A stretch of DNA of 6,180 nucleotides from Planctomycetota bacterium (GTDB lineage: Bacteria; Planctomycetota; Phycisphaerae; WQYP01): contig JAKCCC010000128.1 of NCBI GenBank assembly GCA_021838985.1, forward strand, positions 1 through 6,180, read 5' to 3'. The notes under the pieces are model-generated. The model was given only the letters and a program-made list of their open reading frames with translations. It ran no database searches and had not been told where the DNA came from. This document shows, in pieces, positions 1-4,690 of this stretch; position 1 is the first letter of the stretch, and each line of letters opens with the position of its first letter. The translations under genes were made by a program, and so were the position numbers.

Positions 1-204
1 TGTCGCGTATAAGTTCGCCGGTCCGGTGTGTGCGCAGCAAAGGCATACCCGCTCGGCACGAATCGCTTTCCGGGCCTTTTCCGTTGCCTGCTGGGCATTC
101 TGTAGACTTGGGTTATATAGACCGGCGTCCAAGGCCATCGGCGCCATGCGCAAGTTTTCCATGGCATAACGCAACCATAGCTGGGCGTCAGGGCTGTCGT
201 TCAT
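1..204 (-). CDS. HEPN-domain protein (toxin partner of MNT), 5' part, apparent frameshift
   Basis: The gene starts at ATG 204-202 and runs off the left edge. The first 52 residues read as a HEPN domain N-terminus: W10, the YAMENLRMA helix, GLYNPSLQN (28-36), then the family signature QQATEKARKAIRAER (38-52). HEPN proteins paired with MNT nucleotidyltransferases act as RNase-type toxins; the catalytic R-x4-6-H motif normally lies further C-terminal and is not in the window. After R52 the open frame turns into unlikely sequence (VCLCCAHTGPANLYAT). Adding one G at the GGG of 50-48 (minus sense) restores GMPLLRTHRTGELIRD, which fits the usual family continuation (TH-x-x-x-EL). So there is either a one-base sequencing error or a true frameshift. 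The start overlaps the end of the MNT gene by 17 bp in another frame, with AAAGG about 11 nt upstream, consistent with translational coupling. Family call is firm; intactness is unknown. Confidence 0.8.
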   Translation of the reverse strand, partial: MNDSPDAQLWLRYAMENLRMAPMALDAGLYNPSLQNAQQATEKARKAIRAERVCLCCAHTGPANLYAT

Positions 205-502
205 AATCGACGTGGCCTTTCTGAATCTCCTGTAGAAACTGGCCCCCCGCCACGCCGAATCGAACGGGAATCACGCCCAATGGAATCCGTCGGGCGATCG
301 AGCGGGTAAGCCGGCGGTATTTTATAGCCAGCGGCAGGTACGGCTCATCACTGTCCTGAAAAACGGCCACGTCCAAGTCGTCAGGGTCGTCCCGTTTTAG
401 GAACGACCCAAACCCAACGACCTTGCGGACTTCCCTCTCGCCACGAAGGCACTTGACCAAGTCCACCTGGATACGCTGTTTGTCAGCCGGGCTGAGTCTC
501 AT
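188..502 (-). CDS. Minimal nucleotidyltransferase (MNT-type, antitoxin-like)
   Basis: This 104-residue protein has the Pol-beta/MNT nucleotidyltransferase signature: VVGFGSF (G32-S33), then DPDDLDVAVF with D42-x-D44 as metal-binding acidic residues. Proteins of this type next to HEPN genes are usually antitoxins; some, such as MntA of the HepT-MntA pair, AMPylate their HEPN toxin. The third carboxylate usually found in a short strand after the long helix is not evident: the matching stretch reads IPLGVIPVRFG (73-83). Catalysis may thus be weakened, or the alignment may be off. I chose ATG 502 rather than the in-frame ATG at 517 because GGGAG (515-511) sits 8 nt upstream; the longer start would place that site inside the gene and adds only MGAAI. 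The stop overlaps the HEPN start by 17 bp, so the two form one operon. An exonuclease gene ends 84 bp upstream on the same strand. Confidence 0.87.
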   Translation of the reverse strand: MRLSPADKQRIQVDLVKCLRGEREVRKVVGFGSFLKRDDPDDLDVAVFQDSDEPYLPLAIKYRRLTRSIARRIPLGVIPVRFGVAGGQFLQEIQKGHVDYERQP

Positions 503-544
503 GATCGCTGCTCCCATCGGTCGCTTTGATCATATCACCACGGT

Positions 545-557
545 TCACCACGGTGGC
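545..557. promoter_or_regulatory. Imperfect palindrome TCACCACGGTGGC upstream of MNT
   Basis: CCAC-G-GTGG (548-556) is an inverted repeat with one central base, preceded by a second CCACGGT copy at 538-544. It lies about 42 bp upstream of the MNT start in the only gap between exonuclease and MNT. The 13-mer recurs with one centre change at 3937-3949 upstream of the AAA+ gene. It could be an operator, or simply a stray unit of the CCACGG-type repeat found at 1186-1563. Confidence 0.25.
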
Positions 558-586
558 GCTTTCGCATCCACAAAATCCATCCGACG

Positions 587-1180
587 TTACCGCGCGGGGA
601 GGGGGTGCCATCCACTACCGATGGCTACCGGCCTCACGCCCACCATCTCCGCCAGCGCCCGCGGCCCGGTGGCCCGCTTCACTTTCATCATCGCCAGCAA
701 AATAACCCCCGCCGCTTCCGCGTCCGCCAACGCATGATGGTGCACCAGTTCATGCCCGATGTGAGCGGCCACAACATCGAGCGAATAACCGCCCAGACCT
801 GGCCAGACGCGGCGGCTTAGCGCCAGCGTGCACAGATAATCGAACTCCGGGCAGGGCAGGCCAAAATGTTTGGTCGTGCCGCGCAGCTTGCGCATGTCGA
901 ACGGCGCATTGTGGGCAATGACGATATCGGCCGCGGCCAAGCGGGCGAAAAGCTCCGGCGCAATCGCCGGAAATTCCGGCTTGCCGTAAACCGCCGTGTG
1001 CGGGATGCCGTGGACATCGCTTACCCAGTCGGGCCGGAAGGAACCGAAACCCTTCGGCGGCCGGATCAGCCAATATTTTGACTCGGCCAGGCGGCCATCC
1101 TCAAACACCGCGATCCCCGCGGCACAAATACTTTCATCGGCGGTGTTGGCGGTTTCAAAATCAATCGCAACAAATTTCAT
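587..1180 (-). CDS. DEDDh-family 3'-5' exonuclease (DNA polymerase III epsilon-like)
   Basis: This 197-residue protein is a single exonuclease domain of the DnaQ/RNase T superfamily, which removes nucleotides from 3' ends of DNA or RNA with two metal ions. All three motifs are present. Exo I is VAIDFETAN (D7, E9). Exo II is IVIAHNAPFDM (H90 to D95). Exo III is HHHALADAEAAG, with the DEDDh histidine H148 and D153 separated by four residues. The short length and lack of a polymerase-binding extension suit a stand-alone epsilon-like exonuclease; the substrate cannot be read from sequence. I prefer ATG 1180, because MKFVAIDFE places the first beta-strand at the N-terminus as is usual. A GTG at 1192 in frame would add four residues. 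Neither start has a convincing Shine-Dalgarno, because the upstream DNA is repeat array. Its stop is 84 bp before MNT, so it may be co-transcribed with the MNT/HEPN pair. Confidence 0.9.
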   Translation of the reverse strand: MKFVAIDFETANTADESICAAGIAVFEDGRLAESKYWLIRPPKGFGSFRPDWVSDVHGIPHTAVYGKPEFPAIAPELFARLAAADIVIAHNAPFDMRKLRGTTKHFGLPCPEFDYLCTLALSRRVWPGLGGYSLDVVAAHIGHELVHHHALADAEAAGVILLAMMKVKRATGPRALAEMVGVRPVAIGSGWHPLPAR

Positions 1181-1185
1181 GATCG

Positions 1186-1563
1186 AATCCACAGATTACC
1201 CAGATTACACCGGCTTACGATACCGCCATGAACCACGAAAAACACGAACCACACAAAGACCGGAAACGGCGTAATGTCAGTACAAGCACGTTTTCGTGTA
1301 TTCTGTATGCTTCGTGGTTTCCTTCGTCGTCGGAAAATCCATGTCATGGGTCCTCCAGTGGTTGGCTACGCTTCATACGCCTTCGGGCCCTTCGTGGTAA
1401 ATCATCGTCCTTGGCGCCTTCGCGGCTTCGCGTGATGTCAGGCGTTCTGGCGTTTGTCGTGTATTTCGCGGTTCCTTCCGTCGCCGTAAAATCAGTGAAA
1501 GCCGTGTGATCCGTGGTTCCCCGCCGTCCCAACCTCTGCGTCCTCTGCGCCTCCGCGGTGAAC
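1186..1563. repeat. Array of about eight degenerate 9-bp-periodic repeat blocks
   Basis: The gap between the AAA+ stop and the exonuclease start is filled with short blocks, each a leading ACC-like anchor followed by about three copies of an 8-9 bp unit. Two blocks read on the plus strand: ACAGATTAC/CCAGATTAC/ACCGGCTTA (1191-1217), and CCACGAAAAACACGAACC onward (1229-1260). Six read on the minus strand: 1289-1322 (ACCACGAAGCATACAG), 1371-1403 (TACCACGAAGGGCCCGAAGG), 1407-1439 (TCACGCGAAGCCGCGAAGG), 1449-1475 (AACCGCGAAATACACG), 1488-1520 (AACCACGGATCACACGG) and 1530-1563 (TTCACCGCGGAGGCGCAGAG). Because 9 bp is three codons, the array gives open but meaningless frames with tripeptide rhythms such as NHEKHEPHK and TAEAQRTQR. 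I recognise such strings as common spurious ORFs in environmental genomes. Function is unknown. I see no coding gene, CRISPR or transposase here. Confidence 0.85.
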
Positions 1564-1564
1564 A

Positions 1565-3904
1565 TCACCCCCGCGCGAAGCCGAAGTCGCCGGACTTTCC
1601 CTGGCGCTTGGCCCGGCTTTCCTGTTCCAAGGCGGCCAACAACTCGTGCGGCGTCGCCGCATGACCATCGCCGCCGAGGTACAACATCGCCTGGCGCACC
1701 GTATGGAAATCGCCGGGGGCCAAATCGGCGATATTGGTCAGGCGGCGCTTATCCTTTTCATCCAGCGGCTGCTTGCATAGTTCCGCGAGTATCCGTTCGT
1801 AAAACACCACCTTGCCCGCGGCATCCAGATAATCGAATTGCAGTTTGAACGTGAAGCGCCGAATCGTCGCCGGGTCCAGCGTCTCAGCGGAATTGGTGGC
1901 ACACACCAGCACGCCTCTGAAAGTTTCCATCGCGTGGAGCAACTCGTTGACCTGCGTGACTTCCCAGCTGCGGTCGGCGAACTGGCGCGATCGGAACATG
2001 CCGTCGGCCTCATCGATGAACAAAATCGCCTTATCGGCCGCAGCGGCGCGGAACGCCTCGCGGATATTCTCTTCCGTGCCACCGACATATTTACTCAGCA
2101 GATCACCGGCCATCGCGGTCTGCACCGGGCAATCCAACTCCCGGCCCAGGAATTTCACGAACTCTGTTTTCCCCGTACCCGGCGGCCCGGAAAGTAACAG
2201 CGTCAGGCACGCGGCGTCAAGGCTGTTGCTAGCGCCTGCAGCCCCAGATGTTTCGTGCCACTGGCGGAATTGACGCACGGCTTGCAAGATGCGTTCCGGT
2301 GAGACCGGGCCGCGGACCGTCAGTCCCGCCAGCGAATAACATCCGGCCACCTGCGCCGCAGCACCATCCAAGGCAATATGCATCAACTCGCAGTGCGCTA
2401 TCAGCAGGCGCTCCAGCGCGACCACGGCGGCGGGTTGCGCAGGGGAGTCATCGCCACGCAGACGGCTGTAGTTGCGTAGCGCCAAATCCACGCCACCGGG
2501 GTTGACGGGGAAGCGCCGGGCCAGACCGTCTACTGTTCCATCGTCGAGAACCTCCTGCAGCCGGTACTGGCTGCGCAGATTCTTCCAGACCTGGCAACGT
2601 TGTTGCTGCGAGAGCGGCTTAAACTCGATGGAATAGTCAAACCGGCGGCGCGAAGAGAGCGCCAGGTGGCCCGGCGGCATGTTGGTAATCCAGATGCACG
2701 GCGTTTTCAGTTGATCCAGGATGGTATTGAGGGTGTCCTTCTTGCCCGTGTGGCCCCGTGGGCGTTCCGAAAGCAGTTCGGTAAGAGTGTTGCCGGAGCC
2801 GCCGAGCATTTCGTCGGCCTCGTCAATCAGGATTAGGCTGCGGTCACGATTGACCTGCCCGTCACAAATACGCAGGGCGGCGAAGCGCGGCCGGGCGCCG
2901 CCGGAATCGCTATCGAATTCTTCCGACACCCGGATACGATACAAGTCCAAGCCAAGTTCCGCGGCCAACGAACGAGCGAAGGACGTTTTGCCGGTACCGG
3001 GAGCGCCGTAGAACAATATGTTCAGGCCGCGGTCAGAATCGCGGCGGTAGACCAGCGTTTTGAGCAGTTCGCCATGCTGTTTGACAAGGTTGCCATGCAT
3101 GGCCCAGGGCAGGGGCGGATCGGTGCAACGTACGAAATACTTGGATGCCAGCGGTTCGGCCGATAAGCCGATCAGAAACGGCTCCAATTCAGGCCGGAAG
3201 TCCAGTTCGCCATCGAGGCAACCCAAACCGCGCAATCGCCCAGTCTCGTGAAAATATTTTGCAACGAAGACCCGGGGAAGACCGAGCATCTGAGCCATAA
3301 GGCAGATGCGCTGAAACGGCCCCCGGCCGGTACGTTTCCGGCCGATGGCGGTCCAGTCCCAGAGGCCGACATGGCGGACATAGGCCAGCAGCAGCAGATC
3401 CGATTCGTACTCAACGAGCCCGAAGAGGCGAGCCATTTCTTCGAAGCGCTGGCGCAGAACATCCTGGTCTTTAGTCTGAGCCGCCACCTTATCCCAATGC
3501 TCACGCGGTTGGGTCAGTGCGGCGAGCAGCGCTCTTTTAAGTGCTGCGTGCGTTCGCCGGTTGCTCCACAGGTCTGACAAAACATCGGGCGCCGTATCGT
3601 CGCCCGACGCCTCCAGCATCGTTTTGGTGGTGTCCCGCAGACCGTCAAGCGAACAGGATCGGCGCGCCAAGTCCACCGCGGCTTTATCGCCAAGGATATG
3701 TACGATGAAATCAAAGAAATCGTCGTCTTCGAGCGAGCCTTCCTCCGGTTCGAGAAAATTCAAGACAAACCTAAGCGTCTTGGCGCACAGATACGGGTTG
3801 TCGCGAATCCGTGTAAAGTCTATCGGTTCGGCGGTGGGTTCGCCGCAAGGCGCGATGGCCGGCGATTTCGTTGGTGTCACGGTGGGCTGAGCGTGGTCGT
3901 TCAT
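1565..3904 (-). CDS. Tandem AAA+ ATPase with helical N-terminal domain
   Basis: The 779-residue protein has two AAA+ modules after an N-terminal region of about 280 residues, mostly helical in appearance and unlike any domain I can name with certainty. D1: Walker A GAPGTGKT (300-307), Walker B SLILIDEADEM (356-366), sensor-1 WITN (N408), and RRRFDY (419-424). D2: Walker A GPPGTGKT (573-580), pore-loop segment SKYVGGTEENIREAF (604-618), Walker B AILFIDEADGM (626-636), DRSWEVTQVNELL (644-656), sensor-1 CATN (668-671), and IRRFTF (681-686). D2 resembles classical AAA unfoldases; the DRSWEVTQVNELL segment marks a group of bacterial tandem ATPases. Such enzymes use ATP to remodel or unfold protein partners; the substrate here is unknown. 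I chose ATG 3904 because AAAGGAG (3918-3912) lies 7 nt upstream; an upstream in-frame ATG at 4021 would overlap the preceding gene and adds 39 unlikely residues. No membrane segment is seen. The membrane-protein gene ends 116 bp upstream. Confidence 0.92.
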   Translation of the reverse strand: MNDHAQPTVTPTKSPAIAPCGEPTAEPIDFTRIRDNPYLCAKTLRFVLNFLEPEEGSLEDDDFFDFIVHILGDKAAVDLARRSCSLDGLRDTTKTMLEASGDDTAPDVLSDLWSNRRTHAALKRALLAALTQPREHWDKVAAQTKDQDVLRQRFEEMARLFGLVEYESDLLLLAYVRHVGLWDWTAIGRKRTGRGPFQRICLMAQMLGLPRVFVAKYFHETGRLRGLGCLDGELDFRPELEPFLIGLSAEPLASKYFVRCTDPPLPWAMHGNLVKQHGELLKTLVYRRDSDRGLNILFYGAPGTGKTSFARSLAAELGLDLYRIRVSEEFDSDSGGARPRFAALRICDGQVNRDRSLILIDEADEMLGGSGNTLTELLSERPRGHTGKKDTLNTILDQLKTPCIWITNMPPGHLALSSRRRFDYSIEFKPLSQQQRCQVWKNLRSQYRLQEVLDDGTVDGLARRFPVNPGGVDLALRNYSRLRGDDSPAQPAAVVALERLLIAHCELMHIALDGAAAQVAGCYSLAGLTVRGPVSPERILQAVRQFRQWHETSGAAGASNSLDAACLTLLLSGPPGTGKTEFVKFLGRELDCPVQTAMAGDLLSKYVGGTEENIREAFRAAAADKAILFIDEADGMFRSRQFADRSWEVTQVNELLHAMETFRGVLVCATNSAETLDPATIRRFTFKLQFDYLDAAGKVVFYERILAELCKQPLDEKDKRRLTNIADLAPGDFHTVRQAMLYLGGDGHAATPHELLAALEQESRAKRQGKSGDFGFARG

Positions 3905-3911
3905 AGTTCGG

Positions 3912-3918
3912 CTCCTTT
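3912..3918 (-). promoter_or_regulatory. Shine-Dalgarno AAAGGAG of the AAA+ gene
   Basis: AAAGGAG in minus sense, 7 nt before ATG 3904, is the best ribosome binding site in the window and decides the start of the AAA+ gene. Confidence 0.85.
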
Positions 3919-3936
3919 CTGTATCATTGCGGGCGG

Positions 3937-3949
3937 TCACCACTGTGGC
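3937..3949. promoter_or_regulatory. Imperfect palindrome TCACCACTGTGGC upstream of AAA+ gene
   Basis: CCAC-T-GTGG (3940-3948) lies about 32 bp before the AAA+ start, within the 116-bp gap after the membrane-protein gene. It matches the 545-557 site at 12 of 13 positions. A shared operator is possible, but a 12/13 match can arise by chance in a window this size. Confidence 0.22.
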
Positions 3950-4020
3950 CTCTATCTTTATCTTCGCAAGCCACGCGGTCAGTTGTGGTCCGGGCAGGAA
4001 ACACCGCCGCGACGAGAGCA

Positions 4021-4557
4021 TTACGAACCGCCCGCGTACGCAATTGCAAGCACCTTCACGTTGTAGGCGTAGTTCACCCTGAGGTCTTCCGGTTTGCAGC
4101 CCGCTTCATGTTCGGCAAAGTTCATGAGCCGTTTGTCGGTACGGTCCACATAGGTTCCGCTGTCCGTCGGCAGGCCGGTTTCGGCATCGAACAAGGTATA
4201 GATATCGCAGTAAGTCTCAGCATTGGCTGCAATCGGCTTGGTCACGGCAATGGTTGTCCGGTCAACCTTTTCGTGAAGCTTGTTGAATACCGTCACCCTG
4301 AACTTCAATGCCGTGATCGTTTTGCCACTGGTATTTTTCACCAAATAGAACCGCCACGCGAGCGTTCGGTTCGGTGGGCTGGCGTACATGCGCAGGACCT
4401 CGATGGCGGCATTTTGCTTCGCCTCCTTGGCGGTTTGCGCGGCCTCGTAATGCCCCCATGAAAATATGCCGAGCGCCGCCAGCACAATACCCACGGCCAC
4501 CGCCGCCAATACAAAGATACCCAACAACTTCAGTACGACTCCAAGGAACGATTTCAT
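4021..4557 (-). CDS. Small membrane-anchored protein of unknown function
   Basis: This 178-residue protein begins with a hydrophobic segment, about residues 5-32 (rich in V, L, A, G, I, F), after a single Lys at position 2. This looks like an uncleaved signal anchor or single transmembrane helix; no lipobox is seen. A short charged helix follows (HYEAAQTAKEAKQNAAIEVL, 36-55). The rest, residues 66-170, alternates hydrophobic and polar residues in a beta-rich pattern: WRFYLVKNTSGKTITALKFR and VTVFNKL. This recalls small beta-sandwich domains of the FxLYD type (strand-VKN-G-strand), but the match is weak. Two cysteines (C117, C154) could form a disulfide if the domain is outside the cytoplasm. 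ATG 4557 is supported by GAAAGG 8 nt upstream, which lies in a hairpin loop. The gene sits between a WYL regulator and a tandem AAA+ ATPase on the same strand, so it may be the ATPase's membrane partner. I do not recognise the family. Confidence 0.82.
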   Translation of the reverse strand: MKSFLGVVLKLLGIFVLAAVAVGIVLAALGIFSWGHYEAAQTAKEAKQNAAIEVLRMYASPPNRTLAWRFYLVKNTSGKTITALKFRVTVFNKLHEKVDRTTIAVTKPIAANAETYCDIYTLFDAETGLPTDSGTYVDRTDKRLMNFAEHEAGCKPEDLRVNYAYNVKVLAIAYAGGS

Positions 4558-4583
4558 AGCTTTTTCCTTTCGCGTAAAAAGCT
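4558..4583 (-). promoter_or_regulatory. Leader hairpin presenting the ribosome binding site in its loop
   Basis: In minus sense the 26 nt before ATG 4557 read AGCTTTTT, then ACGCGAAAGG, then AAAAAGCT: a perfect 8-bp stem with a 10-nt loop. The Shine-Dalgarno GAAAGG is in the loop and the AUG directly follows the stem. The stem is mostly A-U, so it may be marginal. It could tune translation of the membrane protein. Confidence 0.5.
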
Positions 4584-4611
4584 CCTGTCCGGCACACCCG
4601 AACGTTCAATG

Positions 4612-4649
4612 TGATATGATTATCAGGCGATGCGGACAGATGTTGTCCG
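4612..4649 (-). promoter_or_regulatory. Candidate promoter with overlapping inverted-repeat operator
   Basis: An AT-rich island carries GATAAT (minus sense, 4624-4619), the same -10-like hexamer found before the WYL gene, and a TGATA-TGAT-TATCA inverted repeat (4612-4625). A perfect CGGACA-GATGT-TGTCCG inverted repeat (4633-4649) covers the place where a -35 element would lie, but no good -35 hexamer is visible. A further TGTCCG half-site is at 4586-4591. The arrangement suits a repressor site controlling the membrane protein and ATPase genes. The neighbouring WYL protein would be the obvious binder, by inference only. Confidence 0.35.
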
Positions 4650-4650
4650 T

Positions 4651-4686
4651 GTGGAGGAACTCACGTGGAGGATACGACGCGCGTCG
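4651..4686. repeat. GTGGAGGA direct repeat and 12-bp perfect palindrome after the WYL gene
   Basis: GTGGAGGA occurs at 4651-4658 and 4665-4672 (14-bp spacing). CGACGCGCGTCG (4675-4686) is a perfect palindrome 4 bp past the WYL stop. It has no loop of its own and no following U-run, so it is not a standard terminator. A protein-binding site is possible; GC-rich chance palindromes are also common. Confidence 0.35.
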
Positions 4687-4690
4687 CGGC

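Noticed and set aside
1186..1563. CRISPR array
   Set aside because: Units are 8-9 bp, degenerate and of mixed type and orientation, with no constant 20-40 bp repeat, no equal spacers and no cas gene nearby.
1228..1568. Open frames on both strands giving NHEKHEPHK-, TAEAQRTQR- and TDHTAFTDF-like peptides
   Set aside because: The tripeptide rhythm follows from the 9-bp period of the repeat array; there is no domain, start signal or codon bias of a real gene.
3905..4021. Longer ATPase start at ATG 4021 (39 extra residues)
   Set aside because: It overlaps the preceding gene's stop, has no Shine-Dalgarno, and would place the strong AAAGGAG site inside the gene.
4675..4686. Intrinsic terminator after the WYL gene
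   Set aside because: The palindrome has no loop and no U-run follows in the direction of transcription.
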